64,000 bases of DNA from Intestinimonas massiliensis (ex Afouda et al. 2020) (GCF_900626285.1 NZ_LR131147.1:685425-749424), one strand, 5' to 3'; shown: positions 1-9,251, counted from the first letter of the stretch. The notes: a model not told the origin generated them from the letters alone. Made by a program: numbers and translations.

Positions 1-95
1 TTCTCGCACCGGCCCGGATCACCGGGCAGGAAGCAGTACCGGCCCACGTCGCCGGGCCCGCATTGGATGTGAAATTGAAGCTCATGCTGATGCAT
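1..95 (-). CDS. udp: Uridine phosphorylase, N-terminal fragment (runs off window)
   Basis: Only the first 31 codons are present, read leftward from an ATG at 95; the rest lies outside the window. The translation contains QFHIQCGPGDVGRY followed by LPGDPGRCE, the N-terminal phosphate-binding signature of the uridine phosphorylase branch of the nucleoside phosphorylase family (reversible phosphorolysis of uridine to uracil and ribose-1-phosphate, cytosolic). The start is supported by GAGGTG about 6 bases upstream and by a strong promoter further up. The fragment is too short to exclude a closely related purine or mixed-specificity phosphorylase. Confidence 0.8.
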   Translation of the reverse strand, partial: MHQHELQFHIQCGPGDVGRYCFLPGDPGRCE

Positions 96-129
96 GGCGG
101 TCACCTCGTTTCTCCTCATTGATGGGTTT

Positions 130-158
130 ATTATACCTGGTTTACCCTCTATTTGCAA
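130..158 (-). promoter_or_regulatory. SigA-type promoter for udp
   Basis: On the minus strand TTGCAA (153-158) and TATAAT (130-135) are separated by exactly 17 bp and point into the uridine phosphorylase gene. The same TTGCAA-17-TATAAT layout is seen upstream of leuS and smc. Confidence 0.75.
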
Positions 159-196
159 GTTCCACAAATCAGACCGCATTTTGTAACCATTTGTTG

Positions 197-225
197 TTGT
201 ATTTTTTGAGACATTCCGATAAAAT
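197..225 (+). promoter_or_regulatory. Probable promoter of the secreted-protein gene at 266
   Basis: TTGTAT (197-202) and TAAAAT (220-225) are 17 bp apart, about 40 bp before the start codon at 266. The -35 box is weak, so the call is moderate. Confidence 0.45.
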
Positions 226-265
226 ATCATGTCGTGACAGATCCCTGATATGGGAGGAGAATACG

Positions 266-958
266 ATGCGAAGGACCATCCTGCTTCCCGCCCTGGCTCT
301 GGTGGGCGGGCTTGCACTGGGCACCCTTCTGGGCGGCGGCCTTTTTTCCGCCAGTCAAGGACTGACCAACACCTTGGGCGGAAACGCTCAGGTAGCCCGG
401 GCCGCAGCCAGCAATGCCGCTGTGCAGCCCACCGCCACACCGTTGGACACAGATGACAATACCCGCCTGTTGGAGCGGGCGGAGTCTGCCCTGGAGCTTC
501 TGAAGGCGGAGGATTATACCAACCTGTCCGCTTTGATCCACCCGGAAAAGGGGCTTACGCTCACCCCCTATTCCACCGTTTCTGTCGAATATGACCGCAC
601 CCTGTCCAGCCAGCAGGTGTCCACTCTTGCAGAGGATCAAGAGACCTATGTATGGGGTGTAATGGATGGCTCCGGCTCCCCGATCCGGTCCACATGCAGT
701 GATTATTTCCAGCGGTTTGTGTATAACGCCGACTATGCCCAGGCGCCGGAGATCGGCGTGGACACTGTTCTGATGAGCGGCAACGCCCTGGAAAACGTAT
801 CGGATGCCTATCCCCAGGCCCGCTTTGTGGACTACAACTTCCCCGGTATCGACCCGGAGAAGAACGGTTATGACTGGTGTTCCCTCAAGTTGGTGTTCGA
901 GCCCTGGCAGAACGATTGGTACTTGGTCGGCATGGTCCACAGTGAATGGACTACATAA
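266..958 (+). CDS. Secreted or membrane-anchored protein of unknown function
   Basis: This 230-aa protein has an N-terminal hydrophobic signal or anchor segment (about residues 4-30, after MRR) without a lipobox cysteine, then an Ala/Thr-rich linker and a soluble domain of about 170 residues ending in VGMVHSEWTT. The domain is rich in Tyr, Trp and Asp, and I do not recognise a family. The start at 266 is chosen over an upstream in-frame ATG at 119 because GGGAGGAG lies 7-8 bases before it and the signal segment begins there. The gene stands alone between the divergent udp promoter and its own terminator. Likely extracytoplasmic; function unknown. Confidence 0.7.
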   Translation: MRRTILLPALALVGGLALGTLLGGGLFSASQGLTNTLGGNAQVARAAASNAAVQPTATPLDTDDNTRLLERAESALELLKAEDYTNLSALIHPEKGLTLTPYSTVSVEYDRTLSSQQVSTLAEDQETYVWGVMDGSGSPIRSTCSDYFQRFVYNADYAQAPEIGVDTVLMSGNALENVSDAYPQARFVDYNFPGIDPEKNGYDWCSLKLVFEPWQNDWYLVGMVHSEWTT

Positions 959-980
959 AGTTGGCAATATCAGATGGAAA

Positions 981-1013
981 GCGCGCCTCTCCTACCGGGG
1001 AGGCGCGTTTTTT
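981..1013 (+). terminator. Rho-independent terminator after the secreted-protein gene
   Basis: A GC-rich stem (CGCGCCTC pairing with GAGGCGCG) is followed directly by six T residues. Confidence 0.85.
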
Positions 1014-1048
1014 CTGCTCAATTCCGACAAAATATTATGCATCGGTAC

Positions 1049-1077
1049 TTGCATGTAGGTTCTGTTTGCGTTAAGAT
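1049..1077 (+). promoter_or_regulatory. Probable promoter of trkA-trkH
   Basis: TTGCAT (1049-1054) and TAAGAT (1072-1077) have 17-bp spacing. Transcription would start near 1084, which rules out a start at the in-frame TTG at 1077 and supports the TTG at 1134 as the trkA start. Confidence 0.5.
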
Positions 1078-1133
1078 TGTCCTTACCAACATGCGCAGTG
1101 TGTGGAGACGCGCTTGGAAAGGATGATCGCAGC

Positions 1134-2525
1134 TTGAAAATCATTATCGTTGGCGACGGCAAGGTGGGCTACACCCTGGCCGAGCACCTCTCTCAGGAGG
1201 AGCACGACGTCACGGTGATCGACACCGACGACGAGGCGCTGAAACGGGCCTCCGACGCACTGGATGTCATGTGCGTCAAGGGAAACGGAGCGTCCATCGC
1301 TGCTCTGGAGGAGTCCGGTGTCGCCTCCGCCGATGTGGTGATCGCCGCCACCAACCTGGATGAGGTGAATATGGTCTGCTGCCTGACTGCCAAGCGCCTG
1401 GGCGCCAAGTTCACCATTGCCCGGGTGCGCAACGTGGAGTATGCCATGGAGTTTTCCCACCTGAAGGATGAGCTGGGTGTGGATCTGGCCATCAATCCGG
1501 AGAACGCCACGGCGGTGGAGATCTCCCGTCTGCTCCGCTTTCCCCCTGCCGCCAACATTGAGACCTTCTGCCGGGGCCGCGTGGAGCTCATCGGCTTCCG
1601 GGTGCGGGAAGGCGATTTTCTGGTAGGTGAACCTCTTTCCGCGCAAGGCCGCAAGCTGCAGGAGCTCTCCATGCTGCTGTGCGCAGCAGAGCGGGAAAAC
1701 GGTGAGGTCATTATTCCGGACGGCTCCTATGTGCCCCAGGTGGGCGACCACCTGTACCTGGTGGGTGACCCGGTGGGCCTGACCTCCTTCTTCCGGCTGC
1801 TGGGCCGGCACACCCCCAAGAGCCGGGACGTATTCGTGGTGGGCGGCGGACGCATTGCCCACTATCTGGCGGTCATCTTGAACCGGATCGGCATGCACGT
1901 GAAGATCATCGAGCGGAACATGGAGCGCTGCCGCCATCTGAGCGAAGTTCTGCCCCGCACCATGATCCTGTGCGGAGACGGTACCGACCAGGAGCTGCTG
2001 GAACAGGAAAACGTCACCGCCTCCGACGCCTTTGTGGCCCTCACCGACCGGGACGAGGACAACCTGATTATCTCCCTCTACGCCATGCAGCAGGGCATCC
2101 CCAAGGTGGTAGCCAAGTGCAACCGGCAGAACTACGTGGGCATCGCCCACGCCGCCGGTCTGGACAGTATCATCTCTCCCAAAATGATCACCGCCAGCCA
2201 TATCCTCCAGGTGGTCCGCGGCATGCAGAATTCCAAAGGCAGCGTAATGAACGCCCTTTACAAGATCGCCGACGGCCACGCCGAGGCCATGGAGTTCGTG
2301 GTCAACGAGACAACCCACAATCTGGACATCCCTCTGCGGGATCTGCGGCTGAAGAAGGGGATCCTGATTGCGGTCCTGGTCCGTCAGGGCAAGATCATCA
2401 TTCCTGACGGCTCCTCTGTCATCTCCTCCGGCGACACCGTAATCCTCATCTCCCGCAATCACGGCATTATGGATATCAATGATATCTTTGAGGATTCCCT
2501 GTTGGATATGGGGGCTGCTCAATGA
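1134..2525 (+). CDS. trkA: Trk potassium uptake regulatory subunit TrkA (two RCK domains)
   Basis: This 463-aa cytosolic protein gates a Trk-type K+ channel by binding nucleotides. It has two tandem RCK modules: the first Rossmann motif is GDGKVG at residues 6-11, the second is FVVGGGRIAHYL around residue 230, and each is followed by an RCK-C subdomain. The length fits full-length double TrkA. I start it at TTG 1134, with GGAAAGGA 10 bases upstream, because the protein then begins directly at the first beta strand. It overlaps trkH by 4 bp (ATGA), indicating translational coupling. A second, single-RCK homologue (ktrA) lies near 29 kb. Confidence 0.9.
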   Translation: MKIIIVGDGKVGYTLAEHLSQEEHDVTVIDTDDEALKRASDALDVMCVKGNGASIAALEESGVASADVVIAATNLDEVNMVCCLTAKRLGAKFTIARVRNVEYAMEFSHLKDELGVDLAINPENATAVEISRLLRFPPAANIETFCRGRVELIGFRVREGDFLVGEPLSAQGRKLQELSMLLCAAERENGEVIIPDGSYVPQVGDHLYLVGDPVGLTSFFRLLGRHTPKSRDVFVVGGGRIAHYLAVILNRIGMHVKIIERNMERCRHLSEVLPRTMILCGDGTDQELLEQENVTASDAFVALTDRDEDNLIISLYAMQQGIPKVVAKCNRQNYVGIAHAAGLDSIISPKMITASHILQVVRGMQNSKGSVMNALYKIADGHAEAMEFVVNETTHNLDIPLRDLRLKKGILIAVLVRQGKIIIPDGSSVISSGDTVILISRNHGIMDINDIFEDSLLDMGAAQ

Positions 2526-3958
2526 ACTTCAGACTGGTATTCAAGCTGACGGGCAAGACCCTGATGGTGGAGGCAGGCGCTATGCTGCTGCCTCTGCTGG
2601 TCTGCCTGTATTATCGGGAGGATCCCCGCCCCTTTCTCATCACCATCCCGCTGCTGATCCTGGTCGGGGCTCTGCTCTCCATGCTGCGGAGCAACGACCA
2701 CTTTTTCCCCCGGGAGGGGTTCTTTGCCGTAGCCCTGATCTGGCTGCTGGTCAGCGCCACCGGCGCGCTCCCCTTCTACTTCTCCGGCTACTTCCCCACC
2801 TACATCGACTGTTTCTTTGAGGCCGCTTCCGGCTTTACCACCACCGGCGCCTCCATCCTCACCGCGGTGGAGCCGCTGCCCAAGGGGATCCTGTTCTGGC
2901 GCTCCTTCATGCACTGGCTGGGCGGTATGGGGGTACTCATTCTCGCCATCGCCCTGCTGCCCAGTCTGGGCGCCCGCACCCTCCACCTGATGAAGGCGGA
3001 GAGCCCCGGCCCGGTAGTCAGCAAACTGGTACCCAAGAGCAGCCAGTCCTCCAAGATCCTCTACGGCATTTACTGCGGGCTGACGGTGATTGAGATTGTG
3101 ATTCTGCGAATTGCCGGCATGCCCTGGTATGACAGTATCGTGCATTCCTTCGGGACGGCGGGCACCGGCGGCTTCTCTGTCAAGAACATCTCCATCGCCG
3201 CCTACGGCAGTCCAGCCATCGAGATCATCATTACAGTTTTTATGTTGTTGTTCTCAGTGAACTTTGCCCTCTATTTCCTGCTGCTGCGGGGCAAGATCAA
3301 GCAAGTGTTCCAGAGCGATGAGCTGCGCTTCTTTCTGGTGGTGGTCTTTGTCAGCATCGTCCTGATCTCCATCAATATCTGGGACCTCTACCCCACCGGG
3401 GGTGAGGCTGTGCGCCACGCCGCCTTCCAGGTGGGCTCCATCATCTCCACTACCGGCTATGCCAGCACCGACTTTAACCTCTGGCCGGAGTTCTCCCGGA
3501 CCCTGCTGGTGCTGCTCATGTTCATCGGCGCCTGCGCCGGCTCCACCGGCGGCGCCATCAAGTGCTCCCGGATTCTCATTCTCCTGCGGTGCATCTACCG
3601 GGAGATCCGGCAGGTCATCCACCCCAGAGAGGTCAACGTAGTCAAGCTGGACGGGCACGTGCTGGAGGAGAGTTCCCTACGCTCGGTCCACATCTTCTTT
3701 GCCGCCTATATATTCATCACCCTGGGCGCCACTCTTCTGGTGTCGGTAGACAACTTCTCCTTCGGCACCACCATTACCGCCGTCATCTCCTGTATCGGCA
3801 ACATCGGTCCCGGCCTGGAGACGGTGGGTCCCATGGGCAACTACGCCTCCTTCTCCCTGTTTTCCAAAACGCTCCTCTCGCTCTGCATGATTGTGGGTCG
3901 TCTGGAGATTATTCCCATCCTCGTGCTATTTAGCGGAAATGCATGGAAACGCTCCTAA
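2522..3958 (+). CDS. trkH: Trk potassium uptake channel subunit TrkH
   Basis: This 478-aa polytopic membrane protein of the TrkH/KtrB/HKT superfamily forms the K+-conducting pore that TrkA gates. Four pore-loop repeats are visible as Gly-containing filter segments: FTTTGAS near 100, GTAGTGGFS near 215, STTGYASTDF near 315 and CIGNIGPG near 425. It starts with ATGA overlapping the trkA stop and is followed by a strong terminator, so the two genes form a bicistronic unit. Confidence 0.92.
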   Translation: MNFRLVFKLTGKTLMVEAGAMLLPLLVCLYYREDPRPFLITIPLLILVGALLSMLRSNDHFFPREGFFAVALIWLLVSATGALPFYFSGYFPTYIDCFFEAASGFTTTGASILTAVEPLPKGILFWRSFMHWLGGMGVLILAIALLPSLGARTLHLMKAESPGPVVSKLVPKSSQSSKILYGIYCGLTVIEIVILRIAGMPWYDSIVHSFGTAGTGGFSVKNISIAAYGSPAIEIIITVFMLLFSVNFALYFLLLRGKIKQVFQSDELRFFLVVVFVSIVLISINIWDLYPTGGEAVRHAAFQVGSIISTTGYASTDFNLWPEFSRTLLVLLMFIGACAGSTGGAIKCSRILILLRCIYREIRQVIHPREVNVVKLDGHVLEESSLRSVHIFFAAYIFITLGATLLVSVDNFSFGTTITAVISCIGNIGPGLETVGPMGNYASFSLFSKTLLSLCMIVGRLEIIPILVLFSGNAWKRS

Positions 3959-3978
3959 GCGCCCCCTATATCTTTGTG

Positions 3979-4015
3979 GAAAGCGTCAAATCCTAGGATT
4001 TGACGCTTTCTTCTT
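3979..4015 (+). terminator. Rho-independent terminator after trkH
   Basis: A near-perfect 32-bp palindrome (3979-4010, GAAAGCGTCAAATCC and its complement around a TCCTAGGA centre) is followed by TTCTTT. Confidence 0.75.
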
Positions 4016-4026
4016 TGGAATGGGGC

Positions 4027-4102
4027 TTGCCAAACGCAGGTGTTTTGCGTTAATATTATGTTGTCTGGAAAACCGGGAACCCCTAGTGCTACAAGGGTTC
4101 CC
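4027..4102 (+). promoter_or_regulatory. Probable hppA promoter and leader hairpin
   Basis: TTGCCA (4027-4032) and TAATAT (4051-4056) are 18 bp apart. The leader then forms a hairpin with GGGAACCC (4075-4082) pairing to GGGTTCCC (4095-4102), ending 8 bases before the AAAGGAG ribosome site. The hairpin may affect initiation or mRNA stability; no known riboswitch is recognised. Confidence 0.4.
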
Positions 4103-4125
4103 GAACTACAAAGGAGTTGGGAAAG

Positions 4126-6240
4126 TTGTTGGAAAACCTGTTTTGGATTGGCTTAGTGGGTGCAGCTATCGCACTAATCTTCGCCTTAACCCAAGCGAAG
4201 AAGGTATTAGGCTTCTCAGAAGGCAACGAGCTGATGCAAAAGCTGGCTGCTTCCATTCGTAAAGGTGCCAATGCCTACCTTAAGCGGCAGTATACGACCG
4301 TCGCGAAGATCTTTATCATCGTCTTCATTATTCTTCTGATTTTGGCGTGGGCAAAGATGCTGGATAACTGGTTTATCCCCTTCGCTTTCCTGACCGGCGG
4401 CATTTATTCCGGTCTGGCGGGCTTCATTGGTATGAAGATCGCCACCTCCGCCAACGCCCGTACCGCCAACGCCGCCCACGAGAGTCTGAACCGGGGGCTG
4501 AATGTAGCCTTCTCCTCCGGCGCGGTCATGGGCTTCACCGTGGTTGGCCTGGGTCTGCTGGACGTATCCATCTGGTTCCATATCCTGAAGTATATCGCCC
4601 ATTTTGAGGCCGCCAAGATTGCCCAGACCATGGTCATGTTCGGCATGGGTGCCTCCTTTATGGCTCTGTTCGGCCGTGTGGGCGGCGGCATCTTCACCAA
4701 GGCCGCCGATGTGGGCGCCGACCTGGTGGGCAAGGTTGAGGCCGGCATCCCCGAGGATGACCCCCGCAACCCCGCAACCATCGCCGACAACGTGGGCGAC
4801 AACGTGGGTGACGTGGCCGGCATGGGCGCCGACCTCTATGAGTCCTACGTTGGTTCCATCCTGGCCACCTTTGCTCTGGGCGCCGCCGCCTACGGCGCCG
4901 ACGAAAAGCTGACCTGGGGCTCCATGCTGCTCCCCCTGGTCATCGCCGTGGTGGGCGTGATCTGCTCCGTACTGGGCACCTTCCTGGTCCGCACCCGTGA
5001 GGACGCCACCCAGAAATCCCTGCTGGCCACCCTGCGGAAGGGCACTTATACCGCCGCTGTGCTGGCCGCTATCATCGGCGCCCCCGTGACCTATTTCATC
5101 ATGGGCTCCTGGGGTCCCTACATCGCCATCCTGGCGGGCCTGATCGCCGGCTGCGCCATCGGCTACTTCACCGAGTACTACACCTCTGACACCTATAAGC
5201 CCACCCAGAACCTGGCCGTCTCCACCGAGACCGGCGCCGCTACCACCATCATCGGCGGTATCTCTCTGGGCATGCTGTCCACCGCCGCTCCCATCATCAT
5301 CATCGGCATCGCCATCATCGTCTCCTTCCTGGCGGCCGGCGGCTCCCTGGCCACCAACGGCGAGAACTACAGCGAGCTGTTCAGCAAGGGCCTGTACGGC
5401 ATCGGCATCGCCGCCGTGGGTATGCTGTCCACCCTGGGCATTACCCTGGCCACTGACGCTTACGGCCCCGTGGCCGACAACGCCGGCGGCATCGCCGAGA
5501 TGAGCGGTCTGGGCGAAGAGGTCCGCAACCGCACCGACGCTCTGGATTCTCTGGGCAACACCACCGCCGCCACCGGCAAGGGCTTCGCCATCGGCTCCGC
5601 CGCTCTGACCGCCCTGGCCCTGCTGGTCTCCTATGTGGACGTGGTCAAGGTCCGTATGGATCACGCCCCCGACCTGTCCCTTACCAACCCCGCCGTGCTG
5701 GTGGGCCTGTTTGTGGGCGCTATGCTCACCTTCGTCTTTGCCGCCCTCACCATGAGCGGCGTGCAGCGGGCCGCCCAGTCCATCGTGGTGGAGGTCCGCC
5801 GCCAGTTCCGTGAGATCGCCGGCATCATGGAGGGCAAGGCCGATCCCGACTACGCCTCCTGCGTGGATCTGTGCACCAAGGGCGCTCTCCACGAGATGGT
5901 GGTCCCCTCCCTGCTGGCTATCATCGTTCCTGTTGTCACCGGCCTGATCCTGGGCGCTGAGGCCGTTGTGGGCCTGCTGGGCGGCGTCACCGTCACCGGC
6001 TTCGTAGTGGCCGTGTTCATGTCCAACGCCGGCGGCGCCTGGGACAATGCCAAGAAGTACATTGAGAGCGGCAAGCATGGCGGCAAGGGCTCCGATTGCC
6101 ACAAGGCTGCCGTTATCGGCGACACTGTGGGCGATCCCTTCAAGGATACCTCCGGCCCCTCTCTGAACATCCTGATCAAGCTGTGCTCCACCGTCTCCAT
6201 CGTATTCTCCGGCCTGATCACCGCCTATCACCTGTTCTAA
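4126..6240 (+). CDS. hppA: Membrane-bound proton/sodium-translocating pyrophosphatase, K+-dependent type
   Basis: This protein of about 704 aa with some 15-16 transmembrane segments hydrolyses cytosolic pyrophosphate and pumps H+ and/or Na+ outward. The signature DVGADLVGKVE and the acidic motif EDDPRNPATIADNVGDNVGD form the Mg-PPi site. The segment GNTTAATGKG has Ala where K+-independent enzymes carry Lys, so I infer the K+-dependent subclass. Several TTG starts are possible: AAAGGAG at 4110-4116 favours TTG 4126 (9-base spacing), since the TTG at 4117 abuts the ribosome site. The gene is monocistronic and bounded by strong terminators. The pumped ion cannot be decided by eye. Confidence 0.93.
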   Translation: MLENLFWIGLVGAAIALIFALTQAKKVLGFSEGNELMQKLAASIRKGANAYLKRQYTTVAKIFIIVFIILLILAWAKMLDNWFIPFAFLTGGIYSGLAGFIGMKIATSANARTANAAHESLNRGLNVAFSSGAVMGFTVVGLGLLDVSIWFHILKYIAHFEAAKIAQTMVMFGMGASFMALFGRVGGGIFTKAADVGADLVGKVEAGIPEDDPRNPATIADNVGDNVGDVAGMGADLYESYVGSILATFALGAAAYGADEKLTWGSMLLPLVIAVVGVICSVLGTFLVRTREDATQKSLLATLRKGTYTAAVLAAIIGAPVTYFIMGSWGPYIAILAGLIAGCAIGYFTEYYTSDTYKPTQNLAVSTETGAATTIIGGISLGMLSTAAPIIIIGIAIIVSFLAAGGSLATNGENYSELFSKGLYGIGIAAVGMLSTLGITLATDAYGPVADNAGGIAEMSGLGEEVRNRTDALDSLGNTTAATGKGFAIGSAALTALALLVSYVDVVKVRMDHAPDLSLTNPAVLVGLFVGAMLTFVFAALTMSGVQRAAQSIVVEVRRQFREIAGIMEGKADPDYASCVDLCTKGALHEMVVPSLLAIIVPVVTGLILGAEAVVGLLGGVTVTGFVVAVFMSNAGGAWDNAKKYIESGKHGGKGSDCHKAAVIGDTVGDPFKDTSGPSLNILIKLCSTVSIVFSGLITAYHLF

Positions 6241-6250
6241 GGATTTTCTA

Positions 6251-6293
6251 AAGCAATCAGCCCGCCCCTTAAGGGGCGGGCTGATTGCTTTTT
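6251..6293 (+). terminator. Rho-independent terminator after hppA
   Basis: The long GC-rich stem (AAGCAATCAGCCCGCCCC and its complement) has a short TTAA loop and a run of five T. Confidence 0.9.
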
Positions 6294-6314
6294 CAAACGG
6301 TTAAGCGATCTGAC

Positions 6315-6356
6315 TATAAAACAACAAGGTCCCGTACCGGCTGGTACGGGACCTTG
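6315..6356 (-). terminator. Rho-independent terminator after rpsU
   Basis: A 14-bp perfect stem (6325-6338 with 6343-6356) is followed on the minus strand by TTGTTTTATAG. It faces the hppA terminator, giving convergent transcription units clean ends. Confidence 0.85.
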
Positions 6357-6368
6357 CAATGTGTTTGA

Positions 6369-6551
6369 TTAATAGTACTTCTTGCGGTTCTTGCGGGCGG
6401 CCTCAGACTTCTTGCGGCGCTTGACGCTCGGGCTCTCGTAGTGCTCACGCTTGCGAACCTCGGCCAAAACACCAGACTTGGCACAGCTGCGCTTAAAACG
6501 CTTCAGCGCGTTCTCCAAGGACTCGCCGTCCTTCACATGGACTTCCGACAT
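6369..6551 (-). CDS. rpsU: Small ribosomal subunit protein bS21
   Basis: This 60-aa, very basic protein has the S21 features: an N-terminal acidic/hydrophobic stretch (SEVHVKDGESLENALKRFKR), the segment AKSGVLAEVRKREHYE and a Lys/Arg-rich tail ending RKKYY. It binds near the 3' end of 16S rRNA in the 30S subunit. The start is the ATG at 6551, with GGAGGGGAAATCA just upstream; the longer open frame above it is not coding. It has its own consensus promoter and terminator. Confidence 0.97.
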   Translation of the reverse strand: MSEVHVKDGESLENALKRFKRSCAKSGVLAEVRKREHYESPSVKRRKKSEAARKNRKKYY

Positions 6552-6623
6552 TGATTTCCCCTCCCTCCGAAGCGGCGGGGTTCCACCGCCAAAGGGCCAC
6601 ATAGATATGGCTTTAACAGAACC

Positions 6624-6652
6624 ATTGTATTCTATTATCGTACAAATGTCAA
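6624..6652 (-). promoter_or_regulatory. Consensus promoter of rpsU
   Basis: On the minus strand TTGACA (6647-6652) and TACAAT (6624-6629) are 17 bp apart. The untranslated leader is about 65 nt. Confidence 0.85.
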
Positions 6653-6763
6653 GAGCGGATTTCCATTCTACTGATATTCGTGGAAGAACTCGATCAGGAT
6701 AGGATACCCGGCCTCCCGCATCCGCAGGATCATAGCATCTACATGGTGCAGTCCGTTTACTTG

Positions 6764-9193
6764 TTACTTGGCAATCAGGTTGACCAGCTTGTTGGGTACC
6801 AGAATGGTCTTGACCAGGTTCTTGCCCTCGGTGAACTTCTGCACCTTGGGATCGGCCAGAGCGGCAGCCACCACGGTGGCCTCGTCGCTGTCCATAGGCA
6901 CGGTGACGGTGGCACGCAGCTTGCCGCACACCTGCACAGCCATCTGCACCTCGGCAGCCACGGTCTTGCTCTCGTCGTAGGCGGGCCAGCTCTGCTGGCA
7001 GGCCATACCGTTGGCGTTGAAGCCCAGGGTCTCCCACAGCTCCTCCACCATGTGGGGAGCGAAGGGGGAAAGCAGCAGCAGCAGGGTCTTGTAATCGCCC
7101 TTGGAGCAGCCGTTGGCGTAGAAGTCGTTGACCAGGGCCATAAGGGCAGCGATGGCGGTGTTGAACTTCATGGCCTCGATGTCGTCGGCCACCTTCTTGA
7201 TGGCCTTGTGGATGGCGCTCTCGTTTGCGGCGGTATACTCCAGGCTGTCGGTGAGCTGCTCGGACAGGTTCCACACCCGGTCCAGGAAGCGCTTGCAGCC
7301 CTTGACCGCGTTGTCACTCCAGGAGGCGGCCTTCTCAAAGTCGCCGATGAACATGATATAGGTGCGCATGGTGTCGGCGCCGTACTGGGCTACCACGTCG
7401 TTGGGGTTGACCACGTTGCCCCGGCTCTTGGACATCTTCTCGCCGCCCTCGCCCAGGATCATGCCGTGGGAGGTGCGCTTCTGATAGGGCTCCTTGGTGG
7501 GAACCACGCCGATGTCGTAGAGGAACTTGTGCCAGAACCGGCTGTACAGCAGGTGGAGGGTGGTGTGCTCCATGCCGCCGTTGTACCAGTCCACGGGAGA
7601 CCAGTACTTGAGGGCCTCGGGAGAGGCCAGGGCCTTGTCGTTGTGGGGGTCCATATAGCGCAGGAAGTACCAGCTGGAGCCGGCCCACTGGGGCATGGTG
7701 TCGGTCTCACGCTTGGCGGGGCCGCCGCAGCAGGGGCAGGTGGTGTTCACCCAGTCGGTCATCTTGCTCAGGGGGCTCTCGCCGTCGTCAGTGGGCTCAT
7801 AGCTCTCCACGTCGGGCAGCAGCAGGGGCAGCTGGTCCTCGGGCAGAGGCTGCCAGCCGCACTTCTCACAGTACACCATGGGGATGGGCTCGCCCCAGTA
7901 GCGCTGGCGGGAGAACACCCAGTCACGGAGCTTGTAGTTGACCTTGGCCTTGCCGATGCCCTTCTCCTCCAGCCACTTGGTGATGACGGGAATGGCGTCC
8001 TTCACGGTCAGGCCGTTGAGGAAGTCGGAGTTGACCAGGATGCCGGTCTCGTCCTTGGCGGTAAAGGCGGCCTTCTGCACGTCCTCGCCGCCGGAGACCA
8101 CCTCGATGATCTCGCAGCCGAATTTCTTGGCAAACTCCCAGTCGCGGTCATCGTGGGCGGGCACGGCCATGATGGCGCCGGTGCCGTAGGTGGCCAGCAC
8201 GTAGTCGGAGATGAAGATGGGGATTTCCTTGCCGTTGACGGGGTTGATGCCCTTCACGCCGTCCAGGCACACGCCGGTCTTTTCCTTGTTGAGCTCAGTA
8301 CGCTCCAGGTCGGACTTGGAGGCGGCGGCAGCCTGATAGGCCTTTACCTCGTCGGCGTTCTGAAGCTTGCCGCTCTCCAGCCAGCCCTTCACCAGGGCGT
8401 GCTCGGGAGAGAGGACCATATAGGTGGCGCCGAACAGGGTGTCGGGCCGGGTGGTGAACACCACGATGTCCTCGCCGGTGGTGGCCTTGAAGGTGACCTC
8501 GGCGCCGGTGGAGCGGCCGATCCAGTTCTTCTGCTGGATCTTCACCCGCTCGATGAAGTCCAGGTCGTCCAGGTCGTCAATGAGCCGCTGGGCGTACTCG
8601 GTGATTTTCAGCATCCACTGGCTCTTCTCCTTGCGGATGACGGGGGCGCCGCAGCGCTCGCACACGCCCTCCACAACCTCCTCGTTGGCCAGCACGCACT
8701 TGCAGGAGGTACACCAGTTCACGGGCATGGTGGTCTTGTAGGCCAGGCCGTGCTTGTACAGCTGGAGGAAGATCCACTGGGTCCACTTGTAGTAGGAGGG
8801 GTCGGTGGTGTTGATGACCCGCTCCCAGTCGAAGGAGTAGCCCAGCATATGGAGCTGCTTGGTGAAGTTCTCGATGTTGTCGTGAGTCACCTTGGCGGGG
8901 TGGATGTGGTTCTTGATGGCGTAATTCTCGGTGGGCAGGCCGAAGGCGTCATAGCCCATGGGGAACAGCACATTGTAGCCGTCCATCCGGCGCTTGCGGG
9001 CCACTACGTCCATGGCGGTGTAGGGCCGGGTGTGACCCACGTGCAGACCCTGACCGGAGGGATAGGGGAACTCCACCAGGGCGTAGAACTTGGGCTTGTC
9101 GCTGTGATTTTCGCAGTGGAAGGTCTTTTCCTCCATCCACTTCTTCTGCCACTTGGGTTCGATGGCGGCAAAATCGTACTTCAAATCTCTCAC
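6764..9193 (-). CDS. leuS: Leucyl-tRNA synthetase
   Basis: This 809-aa cytosolic enzyme charges tRNA-Leu. The class I HIGH motif is HVGH, in YPSGQGLHVGHTRPY near residue 50, and KMSKS is in GGEKMSKSRGN near residue 585. The CP1 editing domain with its TTRPDT motif lies between them, and paired CxxC motifs (CTSCKC, CERCG; CEKCG, CPCCGG) indicate zinc-binding inserts. The start is GTG at 9193 with only a weak purine-rich site upstream. No T-box is seen in the short leader. The reading frame continues open for 31 codons after the TAA stop (see findings). Confidence 0.97.
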   Translation of the reverse strand: MRDLKYDFAAIEPKWQKKWMEEKTFHCENHSDKPKFYALVEFPYPSGQGLHVGHTRPYTAMDVVARKRRMDGYNVLFPMGYDAFGLPTENYAIKNHIHPAKVTHDNIENFTKQLHMLGYSFDWERVINTTDPSYYKWTQWIFLQLYKHGLAYKTTMPVNWCTSCKCVLANEEVVEGVCERCGAPVIRKEKSQWMLKITEYAQRLIDDLDDLDFIERVKIQQKNWIGRSTGAEVTFKATTGEDIVVFTTRPDTLFGATYMVLSPEHALVKGWLESGKLQNADEVKAYQAAAASKSDLERTELNKEKTGVCLDGVKGINPVNGKEIPIFISDYVLATYGTGAIMAVPAHDDRDWEFAKKFGCEIIEVVSGGEDVQKAAFTAKDETGILVNSDFLNGLTVKDAIPVITKWLEEKGIGKAKVNYKLRDWVFSRQRYWGEPIPMVYCEKCGWQPLPEDQLPLLLPDVESYEPTDDGESPLSKMTDWVNTTCPCCGGPAKRETDTMPQWAGSSWYFLRYMDPHNDKALASPEALKYWSPVDWYNGGMEHTTLHLLYSRFWHKFLYDIGVVPTKEPYQKRTSHGMILGEGGEKMSKSRGNVVNPNDVVAQYGADTMRTYIMFIGDFEKAASWSDNAVKGCKRFLDRVWNLSEQLTDSLEYTAANESAIHKAIKKVADDIEAMKFNTAIAALMALVNDFYANGCSKGDYKTLLLLLSPFAPHMVEELWETLGFNANGMACQQSWPAYDESKTVAAEVQMAVQVCGKLRATVTVPMDSDEATVVAAALADPKVQKFTEGKNLVKTILVPNKLVNLIAK

Positions 9194-9251
9194 GCTTTCT
9201 TTATTGAAGTCCCCGTTTCATCAAAAAACGGGCGAATATCCAATCTAAGAT

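Noticed and set aside
4216..6231. A long minus-strand open frame opposite hppA.
   Set aside because: It is an antisense shadow: Gly/Asp/His-rich composition, no ribosome site or motifs, while the plus strand encodes an intact pyrophosphatase.
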